The position numbers and the translations under genes are program-made. A stretch of DNA of 55,429 nt from an uncultured Clostridia bacterium (GTDB taxonomy: Bacteria > Bacillota > Clostridia > TANB77 > CAG-508): assembly GCA_947589065.1 (NCBI GenBank), contig CANPZM010000004.1, positions 1-55,429 of the forward strand, written 5' to 3'. This document shows, piece after piece, positions 44,947 through 52,862 of the stretch. Every line of letters begins with the position of its first letter. The first letter of the stretch is position 1. The notes under the pieces are model-generated. The model made no database searches. It worked only from the letters and a program-made list of their open reading frames with translations, and was not told the origin of the DNA.

Positions 44947-46062
44947 TTACATTAAATTCTCTGGATTTAAACATTCTAATTCAGGTAATACAAACCTACC
45001 GTCTTTTCTAATCAATACATCATCAAAATAGATTTCTCCTCCACCACATTCAGGTGTTTGAATACAAACTAAATCCCAATGTATTGCAGAAACATTTCCA
45101 TTATTCATGTCTTCATATGCCCTACCAGGTGTAAAGTGGAAGCTTCCAGCAATTTTTTCATCAAATAAAATATCGTTCATTGGTTTAGTTACATATGGAT
45201 TTACACCTAATGCAAATTCTCCTATATATCTTGCACCTTCATCAGTATCTAATATTTCATTAATTTTCTGTGTATTATTTGCTGTTGCATTTATAATCTT
45301 TCCATCTTTAAATTCTAAAACTACATTTGTAAAAGTAAAATTTCTATATGTTGATAAGGCATTATATGATACTTTACCATTAACAGAATCACGAATTGGT
45401 GCTGAATAAACTTCTCCATCTGGTATATTCATATTCCCAGCACATTTTATTCCTCCCATTCCTTTTATTGAAAAAGATAAATCTGTTCCTGGTCCAACAA
45501 TATGAACTCTATCTGTTCTTTCCATAAGTGATTTAAGATTATCCATTGCTTTATCCATTTTGCTATAATCCAATGTGCATACTTTAAAATAAAAATCTTC
45601 AAATTCTTCAGTGCTCATTCCTGCAAGTTGTGCCATAGAATCATTTGGATATCTTAATATTACCCATTTAGTATTATTTACTCTTTCATTCAATACATCT
45701 TCTCTGTATTCTGTTTCATATGTTTTCATTTGATTTGATGGAATATCAACTAAACTAGAAATATTTTTTGAAGCTCTAACTGCAATATATGCATCCATTT
45801 TTTTCATTTGCTCTAATTCGTGTTCTCTCATTAAATTTAGCATTTCTTTTCCTGCGCCTTTAATTATATCATGGGTTATATTCTCATCTTGAATGTTAAC
45901 AAATGGATTTCCTTTTGCTTCATATACTGCTTTAACTAATTCTCTTCCCAATAAATAACTATCTTCTCCAACTAAATCAATCAAAACATTTTCATTTTCT
46001 TGCACACGTGTACTGTAATTTACAAGTCCATGTGCTAATTTTTTAATTCTTTCGTCTACCAT
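44947..46062 (-). CDS. M29-family metallo-aminopeptidase
   Basis: A 371-residue cytoplasmic aminopeptidase. Family features are VDERIKKLAHGLVNYST at the start, GTDLSFSIKGM in the middle, and the C-terminal metal-binding blocks GEFALGVNPYV, GSFHFTPGRAYED, and IHWDLV. M29 enzymes (AmpS, PepS, AmpT) release N-terminal residues from peptides using zinc or cobalt. AGGAGG precedes the ATG. Single gene with its own terminator. Confidence 0.92.
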   Translation of the reverse strand: MVDERIKKLAHGLVNYSTRVQENENVLIDLVGEDSYLLGRELVKAVYEAKGNPFVNIQDENITHDIIKGAGKEMLNLMREHELEQMKKMDAYIAVRASKNISSLVDIPSNQMKTYETEYREDVLNERVNNTKWVILRYPNDSMAQLAGMSTEEFEDFYFKVCTLDYSKMDKAMDNLKSLMERTDRVHIVGPGTDLSFSIKGMGGIKCAGNMNIPDGEVYSAPIRDSVNGKVSYNALSTYRNFTFTNVVLEFKDGKIINATANNTQKINEILDTDEGARYIGEFALGVNPYVTKPMNDILFDEKIAGSFHFTPGRAYEDMNNGNVSAIHWDLVCIQTPECGGGEIYFDDVLIRKDGRFVLPELECLNPENLM

Positions 46063-46175
46063 ATTATCCTCCTATTCTGAAATTAATTATATGTTTATTT
46101 TGTAACGAGGTCAAGAATTTATTCACTCTAAATTTATATATATTTACAATATTTTATTTTTTATGTATATGCCAA

Positions 46176-46208
46176 AAAATAAGACCTCTTTATTTGAGGT
46201 CTTATTTA
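46176..46208 (-). terminator. Terminator of the 625-residue protein gene
   Basis: AAATAAGACCTC-TTTATTT-GAGGTCTTATTT with a T-run on the minus strand. No palindrome is attached. Confidence 0.8.
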
Positions 46209-46219
46209 AATTTATTCAT

Positions 46220-48097
46220 TTAGAATACAACATTTGTATCTAGTGATGTAGCATTTCCATCTGTTGTTGTATTAGTATAATCTGGCATTGTAGTATTTTC
46301 ATATGTTGTGTTATTTACATCTGGCATTGGTAATGTAGTGTTTTCAGTTGTTGTATTATTTACATCTGGCATTGGTATTGAAGTATTTACATCTGGTGTT
46401 GTATTATTCATTGTTGGTGTAGTTGAATTCATTAAAGCTTTAACTGATTCAACTTGTTGTAATTTTTGTTGTAATCCTGTTAATTTTGATTGTGCATCTG
46501 TCATATAATTTTGTAAATCTGACTCATTTGTTGCATCAAGAGAATCTGCTTGTGGAATTGAAGGGATTTCTACTCCCGCTGTTTTTACATTTGATTTTAT
46601 ATTAATTGACAATTTAGCTGTAAATTTATCAGGAATGTCTGCATTTATATCAAATACTGTTGTTCCCTCATATTCTGTATCTTCGTTTTTATTAATATTT
46701 TCTGTAAGGTTCATTGTAACTTTTCCACTTTTCTCTGTTTCCATTGATATAGTCATTTGAGTTTTAGCTTGTTCTGTTACAAATTTAATATCACCTTTTA
46801 TTTTTTCACCTATTAATGATTTAACATCATCTGATGTTTCTATTTTTAAATCTAAGCTATTTTTGTCAGAAGCTAACGCTATTGTTGCAAATTCTTTATC
46901 AGCAGCAACAAGTTTTAAAACTGTTTCATTTTTATTAAATGTTGTCTCAATTGCAACATTATTATCATCATTATCTTCATCAACTTTGAAAATTATATCA
47001 GTTCTGTAAGTTTTTGTTAGAGTTCCATAAACTTCAAGAACAATTTTTCCTTCAAAATCAATTTTATCAATTTCTGATTTTATTGCATCTGTATTTGAAA
47101 GTAAATCATTAAATTGACTTGTAACATCTTGTGTAGAGTTTCCTCCTGCAGTTTTTACTATATCTTGTAGTCCATTTAAGTAGTTATTAAGTATGCCTTT
47201 TACTTGCTCATCATCAGCAAAAGTATCAACATATTCTTTTAATAAATCTTTTGCATCATCTTTATCAAATTCTAAAGTAAGTTTAGTGCAGCTTTTCTTT
47301 TTTCCATCAACTTCAACTTTAGCACTTTTTGTTTTTATTTTTTTAGATTTATCTTTTATAAAATCTTTAAATACTTTTTTATATCTTTCTTGTATTTCAT
47401 CTTGGGTCTTTTCATCTATTTCCATAGATTTTGCAACATCATTTACTTTTTTTAGAATTTCAGGTAATTTTTCTGCAACTTGGTCAACATCAACTCCATT
47501 TTTTGATAATAATTGTTTAAATTGATCATTTGTAACTGTTAACCATTTAGAACTTAATTCTTCTGAGCGTAGTCCTAATTTAGTTCCATCATATACTGCA
47601 TCACCACTTATGCTAACATTTCCAACATTTCCTTTTGCATTAGCATAAAATTGTTTGTTTCCATCATATTTGAAGTTTAGAGCGATTGATAAGTCATTAA
47701 CTAAATTTTTAACTTTTCCAATCATATCTGATTGTGAAGCAGACATATTTGGAATTGACAATTCCTCAATATTAGCAGAAATTTCTGTTGAAACATCCAT
47801 TGCTTGACCTGCAGTCATATGTTCTGCTACTTTAATTTTAGAACCATTTTTTTCTGCAGTTTCCATAATTTTATCTGCAGGATCAGTAAATGATTCAACT
47901 AGTTGATCAATTCCGGCTTGCATTTTAGACTTTTTATTAATGTTAAATTTAATTACTCCTGTTGCTATTAATATTCCAACAACTACGGCAGCAAGTAAAA
48001 CAACAACTAGTACAGCAATAATTACTTTTTTCGCAACTCCGCCTTTTTTTGGTGGTTTTGCATCAAATGTTGTAGTGTTTTGGTTTTCTTCGTCCAT
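46220..48097 (-). CDS. Membrane-anchored extracellular protein with Thr/Asn-rich repeat tail
   Basis: A 625-residue protein: a short cytoplasmic N-terminus with KPPKKGGVAKK, one membrane helix (about 25-47), and a large extracellular domain with long amphipathic helices and beta strands. The C-terminal 80 residues are low-complexity repeats (NNTTxENTT and MPDVNNTT units). The fold resembles lipoprotein-like substrate-binding or LolA-type domains seen in clostridial single-pass proteins, but no family is certain. The Thr/Asn tail may be a wall-spanning or glycosylated stalk. GGGAGGG precedes the ATG. Confidence 0.7.
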   Translation of the reverse strand: MDEENQNTTTFDAKPPKKGGVAKKVIIAVLVVVLLAAVVVGILIATGVIKFNINKKSKMQAGIDQLVESFTDPADKIMETAEKNGSKIKVAEHMTAGQAMDVSTEISANIEELSIPNMSASQSDMIGKVKNLVNDLSIALNFKYDGNKQFYANAKGNVGNVSISGDAVYDGTKLGLRSEELSSKWLTVTNDQFKQLLSKNGVDVDQVAEKLPEILKKVNDVAKSMEIDEKTQDEIQERYKKVFKDFIKDKSKKIKTKSAKVEVDGKKKSCTKLTLEFDKDDAKDLLKEYVDTFADDEQVKGILNNYLNGLQDIVKTAGGNSTQDVTSQFNDLLSNTDAIKSEIDKIDFEGKIVLEVYGTLTKTYRTDIIFKVDEDNDDNNVAIETTFNKNETVLKLVAADKEFATIALASDKNSLDLKIETSDDVKSLIGEKIKGDIKFVTEQAKTQMTISMETEKSGKVTMNLTENINKNEDTEYEGTTVFDINADIPDKFTAKLSINIKSNVKTAGVEIPSIPQADSLDATNESDLQNYMTDAQSKLTGLQQKLQQVESVKALMNSTTPTMNNTTPDVNTSIPMPDVNNTTTENTTLPMPDVNNTTYENTTMPDYTNTTTDGNATSLDTNVVF

Positions 48098-48400
48098 GTT
48101 TCCCTCCCATTAATTTTATAAAATTTTGTTATAATACAATTGGTATTATAAATATTAATAACAATTTTTAATATATATTATATTATATTAAACGAAAAAA
48201 ATTATCAACTACTTTTTCTTATTTCCGTAGATTTTTTTTATTATTTATATATTTTATATCTTTAAATCATGTTCCTTGTTGCATTTTTTAACCCTTAAAT
48301 TCTTGTTAATTTAGTATGATTTAATACTTAAGGATAATTGCATTTCCTCTTTTTTAAGTATTATGATTTTCTGTCTATAATTTCTTATTTTTTTTTTTTA

Positions 48401-48492
48401 GTATTTGTTGTCGCGAAAAATTGTATAACAATTTTTCTGTGGAATATGAATTTATTCTATAATAGGAAAGTAGAACTTTCCTATTATAGAAT
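48401..48492. repeat. Long structured repeat, copy E (5' part lost)
   Basis: It begins GTATTTGTTGTCGCG, matching the second half of the unit (GTCTTTGTTCGTCCGCG), then the hairpin core (48415-48437) and a perfect 18-bp-arm palindrome (48454-48492). The outer GAACAAAAGCGGAC arm is missing. It sits behind the rplL terminator. The remaining 48098-48400 is AT-rich, with the upstream region of the 625-residue protein gene and no other feature. Confidence 0.85.
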
Positions 48493-48520
48493 AAAGCACA
48501 TGAAACATTTCATGTGCTTT
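48493..48520 (-). terminator. Terminator of the rplJ-rplL operon
   Basis: AAAGCACATGAAA-TG-TTTCATGTGCTTT, a perfect stem, followed on the minus strand by ATTCTATAATAGG, the first arm of the palindrome. Confidence 0.85.
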
Positions 48521-48536
48521 CAAAAAATAAATTAAA

Positions 48537-48908
48537 TTATTGTAATTCAACAACAGCTCCAGCTTCAACAAATTTAGCTTTCATTTCTTCAGCTTCTTCT
48601 TTGCTAGCTCCTTCTTTAACTGTTTTTGGTGCTCCTTCAACTAAATCTTTAGCTTCTTTTAATCCTAATCCTGTAATATCTCTAACAACTTTAATTACTG
48701 CAATTTTATTTGCTCCAGTTTCTTTTAATACTACATCGAAATTAGATTTTTCTTCTGCTGCTTCAGCTCCTGCTGCTCCACCAACTGCTGGTGCTGCAAC
48801 TGCTGCTGCAGATACTCCATATTTTTCTTCAATTCCTTTTACTAATTCTGATAATTCGATAACTGTTAAGCTATCAATTTCTTCTAATAATTTTTCTATT
48901 TTTTCCAT
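48537..48908 (-). CDS. rplL: 50S ribosomal protein L7/L12
   Basis: A 123-residue stalk protein. The N-terminal dimerisation part ([22 protein letters not shown]), the Ala/Gly hinge ([20 protein letters not shown]) and the C-terminal domain ([30 protein letters not shown]) that binds elongation factors are complete. It is last in the operon with L10, which anchors it to the ribosome. Confidence 0.98.
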   Translation of the reverse strand: MEKIEKLLEEIDSLTVIELSELVKGIEEKYGVSAAAVAAPAVGGAAGAEAAEEKSNFDVVLKETGANKIAVIKVVRDITGLGLKEAKDLVEGAPKTVKEGASKEEAEEMKAKFVEAGAVVELQ

Positions 48909-48967
48909 TATTTAAATCCTCCTAAAATTTTTTTCATTTTTGTGATTTAAGTTCACAACTCTTTTTA

Positions 48968-49474
48968 TTATTCTGCAACTTCTTTTTGCTTTGCTACTTG
49001 ATCAAGTGCAACAGCAAGTTTTGCAATATTTCCAAGTAAGCATCCAGCAAGTTTTGCAATAAGAACTTCTCTTGATGGAAGTTTTGCAAGTGTAACAAGT
49101 TCTTCTGTTGATGCTACTTTGCCATCTAAAATTCCGGCTTTAATTTTGTAGAAATCGTTGTCTTTTGAATAATTATAAATTGCTTTTAATGAATCTAAAT
49201 ATGCACCTTCTGCTATTATAACAGCTGTTGGTCCAGTTAATACTTCTTCATCTAGTCCTTCAATTTTGCATTCTGCTAATGCTCTTTTGGTTATATTATT
49301 TTTTATAACTTTGTATGTACCATTAGCATTTCTTAATTCTTTTCTTAATTTTGTAACATCTGTTACGTTAATTCCTCTGTAATCTGTAAAAAGAATTAAA
49401 GATGCATTTTTCATTTTCTCAGCTAATTCTTTTACTTCTTCTTCTTTTTGTTTTAAAATAACTTCGCTAGCCAA
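48968..49474 (-). CDS. rplJ: 50S ribosomal protein L10
   Basis: A 168-residue stalk-base protein. LILFTDYRGINVTDVTKLRKELR and KVIKNNITKRAL are typical. It anchors L12 dimers through its C-terminal helix (LGNIAKLAVALDQVAKQKE). It is preceded by the L10 leader (49605-49712), through which the L10-L12 complex is known to limit its own synthesis. AGGAGG lies 9 nt upstream of the ATG. Confidence 0.97.
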   Translation of the reverse strand: MASEVILKQKEEEVKELAEKMKNASLILFTDYRGINVTDVTKLRKELRNANGTYKVIKNNITKRALAECKIEGLDEEVLTGPTAVIIAEGAYLDSLKAIYNYSKDNDFYKIKAGILDGKVASTEELVTLAKLPSREVLIAKLAGCLLGNIAKLAVALDQVAKQKEVAE

Positions 49475-49565
49475 AATTACACCTCCTATAAATTAATTTA
49501 CTTTTTTAATATAATTAAACATTACACCATTCTCTGAATTTTGTATATTTCCTTATACTCATAAG

Positions 49566-49610
49566 TTTTTTATATAATAGGAAAGTGGAACTTTCACATT
49601 ATATAAAAAA
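49566..49610. repeat. Palindrome between the L10 attenuator and rplJ
   Basis: TTTTTATATAATAGGAAAGT...ACTTTCACATTATATAAAAA, with two mismatched positions. It begins inside the T-tract of the leader terminator, so every full-length rplJ mRNA would carry it as a hairpin. Confidence 0.75.
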
Positions 49611-49712
49611 ACTTCAATTTGCATAAAACGAGGCAAATTGAAGTTATATATCTTACTTCACAAATTTCACCTCGGTAGGACTTACATATTTTGCCTACTG
49701 TCTTTGGTTAAT
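49605..49712 (-). ncRNA. L10 leader with intrinsic terminator
   Basis: The minus-strand leader holds the conserved L10-leader elements AACCAAAGACAGTAGGC and AGTCCTACCGAGGTG, the AGTAGG/CCTACC stem bound by L10-L12. It ends in a terminator AACTTCAATTTGC/GCAAATTGAAGTT plus T-run (49605-49645). CCGAGG in the leader can pair with CCTCG in the terminator loop, giving an antiterminated form. This fits the known autoregulation of rplJL. Confidence 0.85.
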
Positions 49713-49717
49713 GTTTA

Positions 49718-50395
49718 TTATCCTATAAATAATCCAGGTCCCATTGTTGTAGAAATAGAAATGCTCTTTATATATTGACCTTTTGCAGCTGCTGGTCTAG
49801 CTTTTTCGATTGCTTCAATTATTGTTGTATAATTTTCCAATAATTTTTCTGTACCGAAAGAAACTTTTCCAAATCCTAAGTGAATAATATTTGTTTTATC
49901 TAATCTATATTCTACTTTACCAGATTTTATTTCAGCTACTGCTTTTTTCACATCCATTGTTACAGTTCCTGATTTTGGATTTGGCATTAAGCCTTTAGGT
50001 CCTAATACTTTTCCTAATCTTCCTATAACACCCATCATATCAGGTGTAGCAACTATAACATCATAATCAAACCAATTTTCTTTTTCTATTTTTGGTATTA
50101 ATTCTTCTGCTCCAACAAAGTCAGCCCCTGCTTCTTCAGCTTCTTTTGCTTTATCTCCTTTAGCAAATACTAATACTTTTTGTGTTTTACCAGTTCCATG
50201 AGGTAATACTACAGTTCCTCTAACTTGTTGATCTGCATGTTTTGAATCAACACCTAATTTAACATGTAATTCTACTGTTTGATCAAATTTTGTTTTTGGC
50301 ATTTTTTCAATAATTTCTAAAGCTTCTTTTGCTTCATAATTTTTTGTGCTATCAACTAATTTAGCACTTTCTTGATATCTTTTTCCTTTTTTCAT
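49718..50395 (-). CDS. rplA: 50S ribosomal protein L1
   Basis: A 225-residue protein of the L1 stalk. Family blocks are [32 protein letters not shown], and [20 protein letters not shown]. It binds 23S rRNA near the E site and often represses its own operon. The 103-bp gap to rplK contains a GAATCC-GGATTC hairpin and two Shine-Dalgarno-like sequences, a possible L1 target. Confidence 0.98.
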   Translation of the reverse strand: MKKGKRYQESAKLVDSTKNYEAKEALEIIEKMPKTKFDQTVELHVKLGVDSKHADQQVRGTVVLPHGTGKTQKVLVFAKGDKAKEAEEAGADFVGAEELIPKIEKENWFDYDVIVATPDMMGVIGRLGKVLGPKGLMPNPKSGTVTMDVKKAVAEIKSGKVEYRLDKTNIIHLGFGKVSFGTEKLLENYTTIIEAIEKARPAAAKGQYIKSISISTTMGPGLFIG

Positions 50396-50498
50396 TTTTT
50401 ATTTTATTCCTTCCTAGGAGTCTAAAACCTTATTTATTCTCTAGTTTTTCCTCCTTTGGTACTAACGAATCCTGTTTGGATTCTCCCAATAATATTTA

Positions 50499-50927
50499 CT
50501 AGTCTATTACAACTATTCCCATTGATCTTGCTGTACCTTCAACCATTTTCATTGCTGCTTCTACTGAAGCTGCATTTAAGTCTTCCATTTTTTGTTCTGC
50601 GATAGCTTTAACTTGTTCCTTAGTAATTTTTGCTACTTTTTCAGTATTTGGTTTACCAGAACCTTTTTGTATGTTTAAAGCTTTCTTAATTAAAACTGCA
50701 ACTGGTGGAACCTTTGTGATAAAATCAAAAGATTTATCTTTATAAACAGAAATTACAACTGGTATTATCATTCCAGGTTGATTTGCTGTTCTATCATTAA
50801 ATTCCTTAACAAATTGCATAATATTAACACCACTAGAACCTAATGCTGGTCCAACTGGTGGAGCTGGTGTTGCTTTACCTGCTTCAATTTGTAATTTAAT
50901 AACATTAACTACTTCTTTCTCTGCCAT
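50499..50927 (-). CDS. rplK: 50S ribosomal protein L11
   Basis: A 142-residue protein. [27 protein letters not shown] carries the proline-rich N-terminal stretch, and the C-terminal rRNA-binding domain is complete to [11 protein letters not shown]11 forms the GTPase-associated centre and is the activator site for RelA. It starts 28 bp after nusG. Confidence 0.98.
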   Translation of the reverse strand: MAEKEVVNVIKLQIEAGKATPAPPVGPALGSSGVNIMQFVKEFNDRTANQPGMIIPVVISVYKDKSFDFITKVPPVAVLIKKALNIQKGSGKPNTEKVAKITKEQVKAIAEQKMEDLNAASVEAAMKMVEGTARSMGIVVID

Positions 50928-50955
50928 TATTAAGCACCTCCTTTAAAATGAACTT

Positions 50956-51492
50956 TTAATCTATTTTTTGAACTTGTGAAAATTCCAATTCAACTGGAGT
51001 TTCTCTTCCGAACATTGAAACTAAAACTTTAACTTTATGTTTTTCTTTATTAATTTCTTGTACTACACCAATAAAGTTTTCCAATGGTCCATTCATTACT
51101 CTTACATTGTCATTAACTTCATAATCAATATTTATTGGTACATTATCAAATCCCATGTTTCTAATTTCATCATCTGTAAGTGGAATAGGATCAGTTCCTG
51201 AACCAACAAACCCAGTAACACCTCTTGTATTTCTAACTATATACCAAGATTCTTCTGTTACAATCATTTTTACTAAAACATATCCTGGAAAAACTTTTTT
51301 CAAGTTAGTTTTTCTTTTGCCATCTTTAATTTCAACTTGTTCTTCCATTGGAACAACTATATTAAAGAAATAATCTTCAAGTTCTCTATTTTTTATTGTC
51401 TTTTCAAGATCTGTTTTTACTTTATTTTCATATCCAGAGTATGTATGAACAACATACCATTTTGGCTCTTTGCTTGCATCTTCCTGTGCCAT
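50956..51492 (-). CDS. nusG: Transcription termination/antitermination factor NusG
   Basis: A 178-residue protein. The NGN domain (KWYVVHTYSGYENKVKTDLEK to VLVKMIVTEESWYIVRNTRGVTGFVG) binds RNA polymerase, and the KOW domain (NDNVRVMNGPLENFIGVVQEI) contacts ribosomal protein S10 or Rho in model species. The length is normal. It sits between secE and rplK as in most bacteria. Confidence 0.97.
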   Translation of the reverse strand: MAQEDASKEPKWYVVHTYSGYENKVKTDLEKTIKNRELEDYFFNIVVPMEEQVEIKDGKRKTNLKKVFPGYVLVKMIVTEESWYIVRNTRGVTGFVGSGTDPIPLTDDEIRNMGFDNVPINIDYEVNDNVRVMNGPLENFIGVVQEINKEKHKVKVLVSMFGRETPVELEFSQVQKID

Positions 51493-51517
51493 TTTATAGC
51501 CTCCTTTATATTAGATA

Positions 51518-51988
51518 TTATTCAGCAGTACTCTTGTCTTTTTTAGTATCATCCTTTTTTTCATCTTTTTTAGTATCTTCGCTAGTCTTATTTTCTTTTG
51601 ATTCGTCTTCTTTATTTTCTTCTTTTTTGTCTTCTTTATTCTCTGCTTCAGTACTATTTTCATTTGTTTCATTAGCATCTTCTGCATTAACATCTTCACT
51701 TGTTGAATTTTCATCTGTAGTTTGCTCAGTTACAGTCTGTTTATTTAATGCATCTACTGCTTTTTTAGTAACAAATTCATACCCTTTATCGAAAACAAAG
51801 TCTAAGCCAAATACAATTAAAGATATTATAAGAACCATGACAATAACAATTGCTGTTTTGTTAACAAGTTGTTTAGGTGTAGGCCATGTTACTCTTTTTA
51901 GTTCTGCTTTAAAATCTTTAAAAAAAGCTTTTTTTTCTTTCTTTTCTTTTTTTTCTACTTTTGTTTTATTTTTTGTTTCTTTAGCCAT
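51518..51988 (-). CDS. secE: Preprotein translocase subunit SecE with a long acidic tail
   Basis: A 156-residue protein, whereas single-helix SecE is usually 60-75. The core is normal: the amphipathic FFKDFKAELKRVTWPTPKQL, then one membrane helix (AIVIVMVLIISLIVFGLDFVF). After about residue 85 comes a tail of some 70 residues made almost only of D, E, K, N, S and T. By topology the tail would lie outside the cell, next to the SecY pore. It is open to the end without frameshift, and the overlapping frames are shadows. The rest of the operon is standard. Confidence 0.94.
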   Translation of the reverse strand: MAKETKNKTKVEKKEKKEKKAFFKDFKAELKRVTWPTPKQLVNKTAIVIVMVLIISLIVFGLDFVFDKGYEFVTKKAVDALNKQTVTEQTTDENSTSEDVNAEDANETNENSTEAENKEDKKEENKEDESKENKTSEDTKKDEKKDDTKKDKSTAE

Positions 51989-52011
51989 TGTTTTTCCTCC
52001 TTAAAGGATAA

Positions 52012-52176
52012 TTATTTGGTTTCTTTGTGTGTTGTACGCTTTTTACAGAATTTACAATATTTAACAATTTCTAGTCTATCAGTATTGTTTCTCTTATTTT
52101 TTTCTGTCATATAGTTTCTTCTTTTACATTCTGTACATTCCAATGTTATTGATTCTCTAGGACCTTTTGCTGCCAT
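52012..52176 (-). CDS. rpmG: 50S ribosomal protein L33
   Basis: A 54-residue protein: [20 protein letters not shown], then a short basic middle and [16 protein letters not shown]. Two CxxC pairs make this the zinc-binding type. GGAGG lies before the ATG at 52176. It is first in the rpmG-secE-nusG cluster, as in many Firmicutes, and starts the transcript from the promoter at 52254-52282. Confidence 0.93.
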   Translation of the reverse strand: MAAKGPRESITLECTECKRRNYMTEKNKRNNTDRLEIVKYCKFCKKRTTHKETK

Positions 52177-52227
52177 ATACTACACCTCCGTTTTTATTTT
52201 GTGAAGTTTTTTATTAATTAACGATGT

Positions 52228-52282
52228 GAGCATGAAATAAATCATGCTTAAATACTTTATCACAAAACATGTATATTGTCAA
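52228..52282 (-). promoter_or_regulatory. Promoter and leader hairpin of the rpmG-secE-nusG operon
   Basis: Minus-strand TTGACA (52282-52277), 17 nt, TAAAGT (52259-52254). A GCATGA/TCATGC hairpin follows in the leader at about 52228-52248. Confidence 0.6.
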
Positions 52283-52298
52283 TATTTTAGCCAATTTT

Positions 52299-52862
52299 TT
52301 ACTTCTTTTTTTTCACTGAATATCCGAATTTTCCAATTTTCTTTCCGAGCATATAATATCCGCCATTTGCATATGCAATTAATTCGCATTTACTTATATC
52401 AAATGCACCTTTTTTATCAATATATTTTTCATCGGCATTAATGCTCATTACATTTGCTATAAAAACATGGTGAGAGCCCATCTCAAGAATTTTTTCTACT
52501 TTACATTCTATTGATACTGGTGATTCTTTGATTGCTGGAGCTTTTACAAATTCACATTTTTCTTTTGTTAAATGCATTTCTTTAAATTTATCTACTTTTG
52601 CACCTGTTTTTACTCCGCACCAATCTGTTGCAAAAGCTAATGCTTTATTAGTTAAATTAATTACAAATTCTCTTTTGGATTTAATTATGTTATATGAATA
52701 TCTTGTAGGTTTTATGGCAATATAAACTTTTGCAGGATTAGTGTTTAATATTCCTGTCCACGCAACTGTTATTATATTCGATTGTTTCATGTCACCACAT
52801 GATACCATTACTGCTGGAATTGGATATATGAATGTTCCTGGTTTCCAACAAACTTTTGACAT
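52299..52862 (-). CDS. Flavin reductase-like FMN-binding protein
   Basis: A 187-residue protein. It has the split-barrel flavin-reductase fold pattern: MSKVCWKPGTFIYPIPAVMVS, then NIITVAWTGILNTNPAKVYIAI, REFVINLTNKALAFATDWCG, and SPVSIECKVEKILEMGSHHVFIANV. Members bind FMN and act as small NAD(P)H-flavin oxidoreductases in anaerobes; the partner is unknown. Its ATG directly follows the stop of the upstream unknown gene (TAAATG), so it is co-translated with it. Confidence 0.87.
   Translation of the reverse strand: MSKVCWKPGTFIYPIPAVMVSCGDMKQSNIITVAWTGILNTNPAKVYIAIKPTRYSYNIIKSKREFVINLTNKALAFATDWCGVKTGAKVDKFKEMHLTKEKCEFVKAPAIKESPVSIECKVEKILEMGSHHVFIANVMSINADEKYIDKKGAFDISKCELIAYANGGYYMLGKKIGKFGYSVKKKK

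Noticed and set aside
51511..51714. 67-codon Lys/Met-rich minus-strand frame
   Set aside because: Another frame of the SecE tail; the SecE frame is continuous and has the conserved core.
51396..52004. 202-codon plus-strand frame rich in serine and phenylalanine
   Set aside because: Antisense of the SecE low-complexity tail and nusG start; no promoter or ribosome binding site.
52177..52298. tRNA gene near secE, as in many bacteria
   Set aside because: No cloverleaf or TTC-containing arm found; only a promoter and a short hairpin.
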